From: DATHBP01 sp035296085 | GTDB lineage: Bacteria; Actinomycetota; Actinomycetes; Propionibacteriales; Nocardioidaceae | Length of the DNA stretch: 21,881 nucleotides | Direction: 5' to 3' | Assembly: GCA_035296085.1 (NCBI GenBank) | Contig: DATHBP010000052.1 | Span: forward strand, 1 to 21,881 | Part shown: positions 7,310 through 14,715 of the stretch, piece by piece | How positions within the stretch are numbered: position 1 is the first letter of the stretch | Layout of the letters: each line of letters starts with the position of its first letter | Notes under the pieces: generated by a model | Told to the model about the DNA's origin: nothing | The model's input: the letters and a program-made list of their open reading frames with translations, nothing else | The model's database searches: none | Position numbers and translations under genes: made by a program

Positions 7310-8320
7310 TCAGCTCGTCGCGCGGCGGCGCGCGATCGCGTACAGCGCCACCCCGGCGGCGACGCTTGCATTGAGCGACTCGGTGCCGGAGCTCATCGGG
7401 ATGCGGACGAGGACGTCGCACGTCTCGGCCACCAGCCGGGACAGGCCCTTGCCCTCACTGCCGATGACCAGCACCAGCGGGTCCTCGGCGACGGCCAGGT
7501 CGCCGAGGTCGACGCTCGCGTCCGCGGCGAGACCGGCAACCATCAGCCCGGCGGACTGGTATGCCTTGAGCTGGCGGGTGAGGTTGGTGGCCCGCGCGAC
7601 CGGCAGCTTTGCCGCCATGCCGGCGGAGGCCTTCCACGCACCGGCGGTCATGCCCGCGGCGCGCCGCTCGGGTACGACGACGCCGTGCGCACCGAACGCG
7701 GCGGCCGAGCGCACCACCGCACCGAGGTTGCGGGGGTCGGTCACGCCGTCGAGTGCCACCACCAGCGGCACCTCCGCCCGGTCGCGCGCCCGCGCGACGA
7801 GATCGTCGGGGTGGGCATAGGCGTACGCCCGCACCTGCAGCGCCACGCCTTGGTGGACGGCGTTGCCGGTGAGCCGGTCGAGCTGGGCCCGCGGGACCTC
7901 CAGCAGTGGGATGCCGCGCTTGGCCGCGATCGCGAACACGTCGCGGAGTCGGTCGTCGCGCTCGGGCTGCTCGGCGACGTAGATCGACGTGACGGGTACG
8001 CCGGCACGCAGCGCTTCCACGGCGGCGTTGCGGCCGGCCACCCACTCCGAGGCGCTCGACGGGCCGCTGGACCTCGAGCGGTCGGCAGGCGGCCGCGGCC
8101 GCGGCTCGGCCGACGAGGTGCCACGGCCGCCTCCGGAACGCCGTGTCGGGGCGGCGGCGGGACGCGAGCGCCGGCTCGCGACGTGGCCCTCGCGGTCCTT
8201 GGCCTTTGGAGTCGGACCCTTGCCTTCCAGACCCTTGCGCACCCGGCCGCCGGAGCCGACCGGAGGGTTGCCCTTGGCGGATTTGCGGACGGCTCCCCGC
8301 CGCTTGCTGTTGCCAGGCAT
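7310..8320 (-). CDS. rlmB: 23S rRNA (guanosine-2'-O-)-methyltransferase, RlmB/TrmH family (SPOUT)
   Basis: The protein has 336 residues. Residues 1-90 or so are a basic, low-complexity tail rich in Arg, Lys, Pro, Ser and Gly, as commonly seen in actinobacterial members. Next comes the SpoU substrate-binding domain (VAGRNAAVEALRAG onward) and the knotted SPOUT domain with DGVTDPRNLGAVVRSAAAFGA, IGSEGKGLS and ESLNASVAAGVALY, the three family motifs that build the SAM pocket. RlmB methylates G2251 in the E. coli ribosomal P-loop; other TrmH relatives act on tRNA or other rRNA sites, so the exact site is inferred. It starts 3 nt after the cysS stop, the normal actinobacterial arrangement. The start has no strong Shine-Dalgarno, which fits translational coupling. 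Confidence 0.92.
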   Translation of the reverse strand: MPGNSKRRGAVRKSAKGNPPVGSGGRVRKGLEGKGPTPKAKDREGHVASRRSRPAAAPTRRSGGGRGTSSAEPRPRPPADRSRSSGPSSASEWVAGRNAAVEALRAGVPVTSIYVAEQPERDDRLRDVFAIAAKRGIPLLEVPRAQLDRLTGNAVHQGVALQVRAYAYAHPDDLVARARDRAEVPLVVALDGVTDPRNLGAVVRSAAAFGAHGVVVPERRAAGMTAGAWKASAGMAAKLPVARATNLTRQLKAYQSAGLMVAGLAADASVDLGDLAVAEDPLVLVIGSEGKGLSRLVAETCDVLVRIPMSSGTESLNASVAAGVALYAIARRRATS

Positions 8321-8323
8321 GGG

Positions 8324-9760
8324 TCAGCCGCCCAACGTCCAACGCGGCCCCTGCGGGGTGTCTTCGATCTCGATCCCGGCCGCTCGCAGCTGGTCGCGGA
8401 TGGCGTCGGCCGCGGCAAAGTCCCGGCGCGCGCGCGCCTGCGCGCGCTGGTCTAGCAACGCTTCCACGAGCTGGCCGGTGGCCCGCTGCTCCGGCCGGTC
8501 GCTGCTCGTGCTCGCCACGGCCGACCACTGCTGCGACAGCGGGTCGATGCCGAGAACGCCGAGCATCGCGCGTACGGAGGCCAGATTGCCGCGCAACGCG
8601 GCCGAGTCGCCGTCGGCGAGCAGCTTGTTGCCTTCCCGCACGGCGTCGTGCACCGCAGCTGTCGCCGCCGGAGTGGCGAGGTCGTCGTCCATCGCCGCGA
8701 CGAAGTCAGCGCAGAGCGCAGGTCTGGCGTCGGGGTTGGCGTCGCCGGCCGCAGCGCTCGTGACTTCGCTGGCCCGCTGGACGTAGCCCTCGATCCGGCG
8801 GAACCCTGCCGCGGCCTCCTCGAGTGCATCGAAGGAGAACTCCACGTGCGAGCGGTAGTGCGGCCAGACGAGGTAGTAACGCAGCTCGATGGGGCGTACC
8901 CGCTCGAGCACGGCGCTGACCAGCAGCGCGTTGCCGAGCGACTTGCCCATCTTCTCCCCGGACGCCGTGATCCAGGCGTTGTGCAGCCAGTAGCGGGCGA
9001 ACGGCTCCCCGACCGCACGCGACTGCGCGAGCTCATTCTCGTGGTGCGGGAAGCGCAGGTCGATGCCGCCACCGTGGATGTCGAACTCGGGACCGAGGTA
9101 CTTGCGCGCCATGGCCGAGCACTCCAGGTGCCAGCCAGGTCGCCCGCTGCCCCAGGGCGCCGGCCACGCCGCGCTGACCGGCTCGGTGGCCTTGTGCCCC
9201 TTCCACAGCGCGAAGTCCCGGGGCTCGCGCTTGCCGCGCGGGTCGGCGTCCTCCGCCGGCTCCATGTCCTCGATCCGCTGGCGCGACAGCTCGCCGTACG
9301 ACGGCCAGGAGCGCACGTCGAAGTAGACGTCGCCGGACCCGTCAGCAGAGGGGTAGGCGTGACCGGCCTCCAGCAGCCCCTCGATAAGCCCGAGCATCTC
9401 CGGGATGTGCCCGGTGGCACGCGGCTCGTAGCTCGGGGGCCGGCAGCCCAGCGCGTTGTACGCCTCGGCGAGCACACGCTCGTTGGCATACGCATGCGCC
9501 CACCAGGGCAGCCCGAGCTCCGCGGACTTGGCGAGCACCTTGTCGTCGATGTCGGTGACGTTGCGGATATAGGTGACGTCGTAGCCCTCGTACGTCAGCC
9601 AGCGCAGCAGTACGTCGAAGTTGACCCCGGAGCGGATGTGGCCCACATGCGGGGCCGACTGGACCGTGAGCCCGCAGAGGTAGATCCCCGCCTTGCCCGG
9701 CTCGACGGGGACGAACTCGCGCGTCGCCTGGGCGGCCGTGTCGTACAGGCGCAGCGTCAC
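8324..9760 (-). CDS. cysS: Cysteine-tRNA ligase
   Basis: The protein has 478 residues. The class-I signature is HVGH (38-41) and the second is KMGKS (270-274), a common variant of KMSKS. The zinc ligands expected of CysS are present: Cys29, Cys214 (HLEC), His239 and Glu243 (PHHENE). The C-terminal DALR-type helical domain runs to the end, with ARARRDFAAADAIRD. This completeness and the neighbour rlmB argue for CysS and against its mycothiol paralogue MshC. The start is GTG at 9760, giving TLRLYDTA as in orthologues; ATG 9832 would add an unlikely 24-residue leader. A TACGCT hexamer six nt before the GTG and no Shine-Dalgarno suggest a leaderless transcript. It heads the cysS-rlmB-acyl-CoA dehydrogenase unit. 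Confidence 0.96.
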   Translation of the reverse strand: MTLRLYDTAAQATREFVPVEPGKAGIYLCGLTVQSAPHVGHIRSGVNFDVLLRWLTYEGYDVTYIRNVTDIDDKVLAKSAELGLPWWAHAYANERVLAEAYNALGCRPPSYEPRATGHIPEMLGLIEGLLEAGHAYPSADGSGDVYFDVRSWPSYGELSRQRIEDMEPAEDADPRGKREPRDFALWKGHKATEPVSAAWPAPWGSGRPGWHLECSAMARKYLGPEFDIHGGGIDLRFPHHENELAQSRAVGEPFARYWLHNAWITASGEKMGKSLGNALLVSAVLERVRPIELRYYLVWPHYRSHVEFSFDALEEAAAGFRRIEGYVQRASEVTSAAAGDANPDARPALCADFVAAMDDDLATPAATAAVHDAVREGNKLLADGDSAALRGNLASVRAMLGVLGIDPLSQQWSAVASTSSDRPEQRATGQLVEALLDQRAQARARRDFAAADAIRDQLRAAGIEIEDTPQGPRWTLGG

Positions 9761-9766
9761 CGCGCC

Positions 9767-9772
9767 AGCGTA
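9767..9772 (-). promoter_or_regulatory. Putative -10 box for leaderless cysS
   Basis: On the minus strand TACGCT, matching the actinobacterial TANNNT pattern, ends six nt before the cysS GTG. This would place the transcript start at or next to the start codon. No convincing -35 is seen, so the call is tentative. Confidence 0.35.
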
Positions 9773-9933
9773 GGCGACCGCGTCGATGCGCCTGAGGCAT
9801 GAGTTGCTCCACTTCGCACGGCAATTTCCCACTGCCCTACGGGGATCCGCCGTGACAAGTGGGCAGCTGCCTACACAACCGGGGAGTTGCCCATCGACTC
9901 ATCGCTGGGCGTCGCCGTCGATGCCGCCACGGC

Positions 9934-9939
9934 TAGAGT
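9934..9939 (+). promoter_or_regulatory. Putative -10 box for the first C39-like gene (leaderless)
   Basis: TAGAGT at 9934-9939 ends eight nt before the GTG at 9948. No Shine-Dalgarno is visible there. This supports the GTG start and a leaderless mRNA; an in-frame ATG at 9921 would lie upstream of the predicted transcript start. A good -35 is absent. Confidence 0.4.
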
Positions 9940-9947
9940 GGCTAGCT

Positions 9948-11225
9948 GTGACTCGACGACCACTGCTCGTACTCGGGACCGCTGTGCTGTCCGCCGCGCT
10001 GAGTGCTGCGCTGCTGCCACCCGCAATCGGGAGTGCCGAGCAGCAGGCGCCGAATCCTCGCCCCATCAGCTACGTCCACTGGACGACGACTGCGCAGCTG
10101 CGCTCCGGCGGCGAGCACGGCGTCTCGGTACGCCGCGGAGCAGTGCGCATCGCGACACCGATCGGTCGCCGGACCTACGACGACCCCTACGGTTCGACGA
10201 CGAGGCGCTATGCGTACTCCACGTGGAACTCGCCGTGGACCAGCGCAGGCTTCGGGCTCACCGAGCTCATCGCGTCGTGGAACGCCCGGACACCACGCGG
10301 CACCTGGATCGAGGTCGAGGCGCGGGGCCGCACGGTAGCTGGCCGGACCGGCGGCTGGGACTCGCTGGGTCGCTGGGCTTCGCATGATCGGCGCTTCCAC
10401 CGGATGTCGCTGGGCCCGCAACGCGACGACGTCGCCCGCGTCAACGTCGACACGCTTGTCTCCCGCTCCGGCGTACGGCTCGCCTCCTGGCAGCTGCGCG
10501 TCACGCTGCTACGGCGGACGCAGACCTCGCTGACTCCGGTGCTCACCTCGATCGGGGCAGTGGCCTCCGCACTGCCAGACACCGACACCGTCACCCGGAG
10601 CCGCAGCGGAATCGCGAACGGCACCCGGCTCGACGTGCCCCGCTACTCGCAGATGATCCATCGCGGCGAGTACCCCCAGTGGGACAACGGCGGCGAGGCC
10701 TGGTGCAGCCCGACGTCGACGGCGATGGTGCTGGCCTACTGGAATCGCGGCCCCACGCCCCGGCAGTACCGCTGGGTCAACGACGCCTACCGCCAGCCCT
10801 GGGTCGACCACGCTGCCCGCTACGTCTTCGACTACCGCTACGACGGGGCGGGCAACTGGCCCTTCAACACCGCGTACGCGGCGACGTTCGGGCTGCGTGC
10901 GTTCGTGACCCGGCTCCGATCGCTGCGCGAAGCGGAGCGGTTCGTCAAGGCGGGCATTCCGCTCGTCGCGTCGATCGCCTACGGGCCAGGTGAGCTGGAC
11001 GGCTCTCCGATCGGCTCGACATCGGGGCACCTGCTCGTCATCAGCGGCTTCACGGCATCTGGCGACGTGGTCGTCAACGACCCTGCCGCCGCCCGCGCCA
11101 AGGGCGTACGCCGAACCTATGACCGGGCACAGTTCGAGAACGCGTGGATACCCACGACCGGCGGCACGGCCTACGTCATCGCACCGCACGGCAGGCCGCT
11201 CCCGCCGAGCCCCGGCAACTGGTGA
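9948..11225 (+). CDS. Secreted C39-like cysteine peptidase (peptidase_C39_2 type), copy 1
   Basis: The protein has 425 residues. It begins VTRRPLLVLG with an Ala/Leu-rich core to about residue 28 and an AIGSA cleavage-like end at 30, a plausible Sec signal peptide. Residues 40-210 form a beta-rich domain with paired Trp-containing motifs (ELIASWNARTP, LGRWA, WQLRVTL). Residues 225-415 form a papain-like C39 domain with Cys253 in GGEAWCSPTSTAM, His361 in SGHLLVISGF and Asp378 in VVNDPA, so the triad is complete. No ABC-transporter part is present, so it is not a bacteriocin processing exporter but a free secreted peptidase or transglutaminase-like protein; the substrate is unknown. It ends PSPGNW. 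Its stop overlaps the next paralogue by 4 nt. An ATG 27 nt upstream is an alternative start. Confidence 0.88.
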   Translation: MTRRPLLVLGTAVLSAALSAALLPPAIGSAEQQAPNPRPISYVHWTTTAQLRSGGEHGVSVRRGAVRIATPIGRRTYDDPYGSTTRRYAYSTWNSPWTSAGFGLTELIASWNARTPRGTWIEVEARGRTVAGRTGGWDSLGRWASHDRRFHRMSLGPQRDDVARVNVDTLVSRSGVRLASWQLRVTLLRRTQTSLTPVLTSIGAVASALPDTDTVTRSRSGIANGTRLDVPRYSQMIHRGEYPQWDNGGEAWCSPTSTAMVLAYWNRGPTPRQYRWVNDAYRQPWVDHAARYVFDYRYDGAGNWPFNTAYAATFGLRAFVTRLRSLREAERFVKAGIPLVASIAYGPGELDGSPIGSTSGHLLVISGFTASGDVVVNDPAAARAKGVRRTYDRAQFENAWIPTTGGTAYVIAPHGRPLPPSPGNW

Positions 11226-12439
11226 CGCGAGGTCCCTCGGAGCACGGGTCGACCGTGCGCCACATTGCATATACCGACTGGACGACGGCGAGCGGCTTCG
11301 CTGCGGGCAGCTTCGACGGCACCGGGACCGACGGCGAGGCGCTGACGCTCACCAGCCCCACCGGCACGCTGGCTTACGCCGACCCCCACGGCGACGGCAG
11401 CACGCGCCGCTACGAGTTCGCGGTCTGGACCTCCGCTGCCGTACGCCCCGGCTTCGACTACACCGAGCTGGTCGCGTCGTGGAACGCGCAGACGCCCGAC
11501 GGCAGCTGGCTGCAGGTCGAGGTGCAAGGCGCCGCAAGGACCGGCCAACTGTCGACGTGGTACGTCCTGGGCCGCTGGGCCGCCTCGGACGAGGAGTTCC
11601 ACCGCACGTCGGTCACCGCGCAGGGCGACGCGCTCGCCTCCGTGGCCGCCGACACGCTCGTCGCCGCAGAGGGCCAGGCATTCTCGGCCTGGCAGCTGCG
11701 CGTCACGCTTTACCGCCCGGTCGGGTCTAGCGATGCCCCGCGGGTCACCCTCGTCGGCGCGATGGCATCGGCGCTGCCGGCTGCCGCCACCGTGCCGGCC
11801 AGCCCGCCCGGCGGAGCCGCCGGCATCACGCTCGATGTGCCGACCTACTCCCAGGAGACCCACGTCGGCGAGTATCCCCAGTGGGACGGTGGCGGGGAGG
11901 CGTGGTGCAGCCCGACGTCGACCGCGATGGTGCTGTCCTACTGGAGCTGCGGCCCCGCGCCGGCGGACTACTCGTGGGTCGACCCGGGCTACGCCGACCC
12001 GTGGGTCGACCACGCTGCCCGCCACGTCTACGACTATGCCTACGACGGGGCCGGCAACTGGCCTTTCAACACGGCGTATGCCGCGACCTTCGGGCTCGAG
12101 TGCTTCGTGACCAGGCTGCGCTCGCTCACCGAAGCGGAGCAGTTCATCGCGGCCGGCATCCCGCTGATCGTCTCGGTGTCGTTCGAGAAGGGTGAGCTCG
12201 ACCACGCGGGTTACGGCACCCGCGGCCACCTGCTGGTGATCGTCGGGTTCACGGCCGACGGTGACGTGGTCGTCAACGACCCGGCGTCGCACCTGACCGC
12301 GAGCAACGACGAGGTCCGCACTGTCTACGACCGGGCGCAGTTCGAGAACGTCTGGATCCCGCGCTCGGGTGGCATCGCGTACGTGATCCACCCGGCGAGC
12401 GTGCCCCTGCCGACGGCACCGGCCGAAGCCAACTGGTAG
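11222..12439 (+). CDS. C39-like cysteine peptidase, copy 2, without visible signal peptide
   Basis: The protein has 405 residues and is the tandem paralogue of the preceding gene: same beta domain (ELVASWNAQTP, LGRWA, WQLRVTL) and same C39 domain, with long identical runs around Cys229 (GGEAWCSPTSTAM), His336 (RGHLLVIVGF) and Asp353 (VVNDPA). The triad is intact and the end, ANW, matches copy 1. The GTG at 11222 overlaps the previous stop as GTGA, so translation is probably coupled. The N-terminus (VTRGPSEHGSTVRHIAYTDW) enters the beta domain at once and has no hydrophobic signal. Earlier in-frame starts (ATG 11144) add only charged residues. Either copy 2 is cytoplasmic, is exported otherwise, or it lost its leader when duplicated. 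Confidence 0.85.
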   Translation: MTRGPSEHGSTVRHIAYTDWTTASGFAAGSFDGTGTDGEALTLTSPTGTLAYADPHGDGSTRRYEFAVWTSAAVRPGFDYTELVASWNAQTPDGSWLQVEVQGAARTGQLSTWYVLGRWAASDEEFHRTSVTAQGDALASVAADTLVAAEGQAFSAWQLRVTLYRPVGSSDAPRVTLVGAMASALPAAATVPASPPGGAAGITLDVPTYSQETHVGEYPQWDGGGEAWCSPTSTAMVLSYWSCGPAPADYSWVDPGYADPWVDHAARHVYDYAYDGAGNWPFNTAYAATFGLECFVTRLRSLTEAEQFIAAGIPLIVSVSFEKGELDHAGYGTRGHLLVIVGFTADGDVVVNDPASHLTASNDEVRTVYDRAQFENVWIPRSGGIAYVIHPASVPLPTAPAEANW

Positions 12440-12443
12440 GCGC

Positions 12444-14045
12444 TCAAGCCACCGTCACGGTGACGGTGTGGTAGCCCGTCGCTCCGTCGGGCAGCACGTC
12501 GGCTACCGCGCCGGTCTGCAGCTCGCCGTCGCCGTCGACCGCGCGCACGCTCAGCGTGTGGCTGCCCGAGCTCGCCTGCCACCGCCAGTGCCACTGCCGC
12601 CAGCTGTCGATCGTCGGCTCGGCGGCCAGCGTCGCCGGCTGCCACGGACCGTCGTCGACTCGCACCTCCACCGCATCGATCCCGCGGTGCTGCGCCCACG
12701 CGACCCCGCCGACTGCAACGGTGCCTGCGGACACGTCCGATCCCGGACCTGGCACGTCGATGCGCGACGACGTCTTGATCGGCGCCTGCTCGGCCCAGCC
12801 GCGTTCGGTCCAGTACGCCGAGATCTCGGCGAACTTCGTGACCTCCATGTCCACGACCCACTTGGTGGCGGACACGTAGCCGTACAGTCCGGGCACCACC
12901 ATGCGTACCGGGAAGCCGTGCTCGACCGGCAGCGCCTCGCCGTCGAGAGCGACGGCCAGCAACGAGTCGCGTCCATCGGTCAGCGCGGCAAGCGGCGTAC
13001 CGCATGACCAGCCGTCGACCGAGCGAGACAGCACCGCATCGGCGCCGTCGCGCGGCCCCGCTTCGGCGAGCAGATCGTCGAGGCGTACGCCGGTCCAGCG
13101 GCCGTTGGAGATCAGCGGGCCACCCACCTCGTTGGACACACAGCACAACGTGACCCACGAGTCCACGAGCTCGCGAGCGACGAGGTCCGCGTAGGTCAGG
13201 GTCAGCTCATGGTCGACCAGGCCGTGGATCCGCAGCCGCCAGTTGTCCGGCGTCAGCAGCGGCGGGGTGAGCGCTGTGTCGATCCGGTAGAAGTCGCCGA
13301 CGGGTGTGACCCATGGCGCGACTCCCGGGGGGCCGACGTCTACGCCGGCCGGCGTACGTACCTTGCGCAACCGGTCCATCAGCACCCGGCGCAGGTCCAC
13401 CCGGGCGGCCTCGACGGCATCGCGGCCTCGGCCGATCCAGCGCCCTGCTCCGGCGGCCACCACCGCTCCGACACCGACAGCGCCGGCGCGCAGCAGGAAC
13501 GCCCGCCGGTCGAGAGAGCCCGGCCCCGAAGCCGGAGCGGCGAACGCGGTGGCGCCGGTGGACGCGCCAGCAGGCGGTGACGAAGCCGGCGGCGCGGAAG
13601 GGGCACCCTCCAGTGCCGGCACCCGACCCAGCAGCCAGCGGAGCAGGCCGATCGCGACACCGGTGCCGACCAGGGCGGGCACGGCGTCGAGCATTCCGGC
13701 GCCTTCGCGGGTCAGCTCTGCCAGCACGCCGATCAAGCCCAGCACCAGCAGCAAGGCGGTGCTCGCCACTCGCCGTCGCCGGCCAAGGATCCCGGCGACT
13801 GCACCGAGGACGGCCAATCCGATCAAAACGCCGGCGATCAGCAGCGGCTTGTCCTTCTGACCGACCAGCGCGATGAGCGGCTCGGCGATCCAGCCCGGGG
13901 TCAGCGCGATGACGGACTCGGCGACTGCCACGACCGGCGCAGCTCGCAGTGAGAGCACGCTGGTGACGAGCTCGGCGGTGGCCATGCCGCCGGCCACGGC
14001 CAGCACACCGGCGACGGCCGCTCGACGAGACGCTGTAGTGGTCAC
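12444..14045 (-). CDS. Membrane-anchored molybdopterin oxidoreductase, sulfite-oxidase family
   Basis: The protein has 533 residues. Residues 1-140 carry about four hydrophobic helices (near 8-33, 67-88, 94-112 and 118-140). A Pro/Ala/Ser linker follows, then a Tat-like DRRAFLLRAGAVGVGAVV (179-197) leading into the catalytic part. The Mo-cofactor domain contains WVTLCCVSNEVGG, in which Cys302 is at the position of the molybdenum ligand. The C-terminal half has the Ig-like dimerisation domain (WAQHRGIDAVEVRVDDGPW, 450-468). The enzyme would act outside the membrane on an unknown sulfite- or sulfoxide-like substrate. No dedicated cytochrome or ferredoxin partner gene adjoins it. GTG 14045 is the start. 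It converges on the second C39 gene with only four nt between the stops. Confidence 0.9.
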   Translation of the reverse strand: MTTTASRRAAVAGVLAVAGGMATAELVTSVLSLRAAPVVAVAESVIALTPGWIAEPLIALVGQKDKPLLIAGVLIGLAVLGAVAGILGRRRRVASTALLLVLGLIGVLAELTREGAGMLDAVPALVGTGVAIGLLRWLLGRVPALEGAPSAPPASSPPAGASTGATAFAAPASGPGSLDRRAFLLRAGAVGVGAVVAAGAGRWIGRGRDAVEAARVDLRRVLMDRLRKVRTPAGVDVGPPGVAPWVTPVGDFYRIDTALTPPLLTPDNWRLRIHGLVDHELTLTYADLVARELVDSWVTLCCVSNEVGGPLISNGRWTGVRLDDLLAEAGPRDGADAVLSRSVDGWSCGTPLAALTDGRDSLLAVALDGEALPVEHGFPVRMVVPGLYGYVSATKWVVDMEVTKFAEISAYWTERGWAEQAPIKTSSRIDVPGPGSDVSAGTVAVGGVAWAQHRGIDAVEVRVDDGPWQPATLAAEPTIDSWRQWHWRWQASSGSHTLSVRAVDGDGELQTGAVADVLPDGATGYHTVTVTVA

Positions 14046-14141
14046 TCTTCATGGTCGCGCACGACGCACCCCGCGGACAGGCGTACGACCCAATCCTTGG
14101 CGAACTGTCAGGTTGGCCACGCTCCGCTTCACACAGCGACT

Positions 14142-14195
14142 GGCGCGATGTGGCTCGGTATCGGCGCGTATCTCGACCAGTTCGCGCCACTCGGC
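14142..14195 (+). repeat. Dispersed intergenic repeat, copy B
   Basis: This is the partner of copy A (2271-2324), same strand, gapless, 40 of 54 bases identical with a 19-base identical end (14177-14195). The arms GGCGCGA (14142-14148) and TCGCGCC (14182-14188) are exactly complementary. Further upstream GCGAACTG (14100-14107) is the exact complement of CAGTTCGC (14178-14185). The copy lies 26 nt before the ispF start, so it may also lie in its promoter region. Confidence 0.7.
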
Positions 14196-14221
14196 ACACG
14201 AATCGGCGGCACAATCGAGGT

Positions 14222-14701
14222 GTGGCAGTCCCCCGGGTCGGCATCGGCGTCGACGTGCATGCGTACGAGGCGGGCCGCACGATGTGGTTGGCGGGGCTGC
14301 GCTGGCCGGAGGAGCCGAGCGGGCTGGCCGGCCACTCCGACGCCGACGCCGCCTGCCACGCCGCCTGCGACGCGCTGTTGTCGGCGGCCGGCCTCGCCGA
14401 CCTTGGCGCTCAGTTCGGCACTTCGGACCCTCAGTGGGCCGGCGCCAGCGGGCTCGCACTGCTCACGGAGGTCGCCGGCAGAGTCGTGGCGACCGGCGCC
14501 GTGATCGGCAACGTGGCGGTGACGGTGATCGGTAACCGGCCTCGTATCGGCCCGCGCAGGAGGGAGGCGGAGCAGGCGCTCACCGCCGCCTGCGGAGCAC
14601 CGGTGAGCATCACCGCGACGACGACCGACGGGCTGGGGCTGACCGGGCGCGGGGAGGGCATCGCCGCCATTGCGACCGCGCTGGTGCTGCCAGCGCCGTG
14701 A
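14222..14701 (+). CDS. ispF: 2-C-methyl-D-erythritol 2,4-cyclodiphosphate synthase
   Basis: The protein has 159 residues, the usual length. It cyclises CDP-methylerythritol 2-phosphate in the MEP isoprenoid pathway. The metal ligands are visible as DVHAY (Asp11, His13) and His46 in the GHSDADAACHAACDAL stretch; the later TTTDGLGLTGRGEG segment that shapes the trimer active site is intact. GTG 14222 gives VAVPRVGIGVDVHA, matching orthologues; longer in-frame starts run through repeat copy B. Only a poor purine run is nearby; CACAAT ending six nt upstream could be the -10 of a leaderless mRNA. It converges on ispD with 14 nt between stops. In most actinobacteria ispD and ispF are co-directional, so this gene is inverted. 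Confidence 0.95.
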   Translation: MAVPRVGIGVDVHAYEAGRTMWLAGLRWPEEPSGLAGHSDADAACHAACDALLSAAGLADLGAQFGTSDPQWAGASGLALLTEVAGRVVATGAVIGNVAVTVIGNRPRIGPRRREAEQALTAACGAPVSITATTTDGLGLTGRGEGIAAIATALVLPAP

Positions 14702-14715
14702 CGGTCAGGAGTTGT

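Noticed and set aside
7280..8455. 391-codon plus-strand frame opposite rlmB
   Set aside because: Antisense shadow of the rlmB and cysS tail in GC-rich DNA; no motif and no start signal.
8324..9760. MshC (mycothiol ligase) in place of CysS
   Set aside because: The complete tRNA-binding C-terminal domain and the rlmB neighbour fit CysS; MshC is shorter at the C-terminus.
8648..9802. 384-codon plus-strand frame opposite cysS
   Set aside because: Shadow of the certain cysS gene with all its zinc ligands and signatures.
9761..9832. 24-residue N-terminal extension of CysS from ATG 9832
   Set aside because: It is not found in CysS and would cover the probable promoter; GTG 9760 matches the family start.
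11200..11260. Programmed -1 frameshift joining the two C39 proteins
   Set aside because: No slippery heptamer is present at the overlap and both proteins end in the same NW tail, so coupled re-initiation is simpler.
11171..12391. 406-codon minus-strand frame opposite the second C39 gene
   Set aside because: Shadow of the plus-strand C39 domain, which has an intact catalytic triad and a close paralogue next door.
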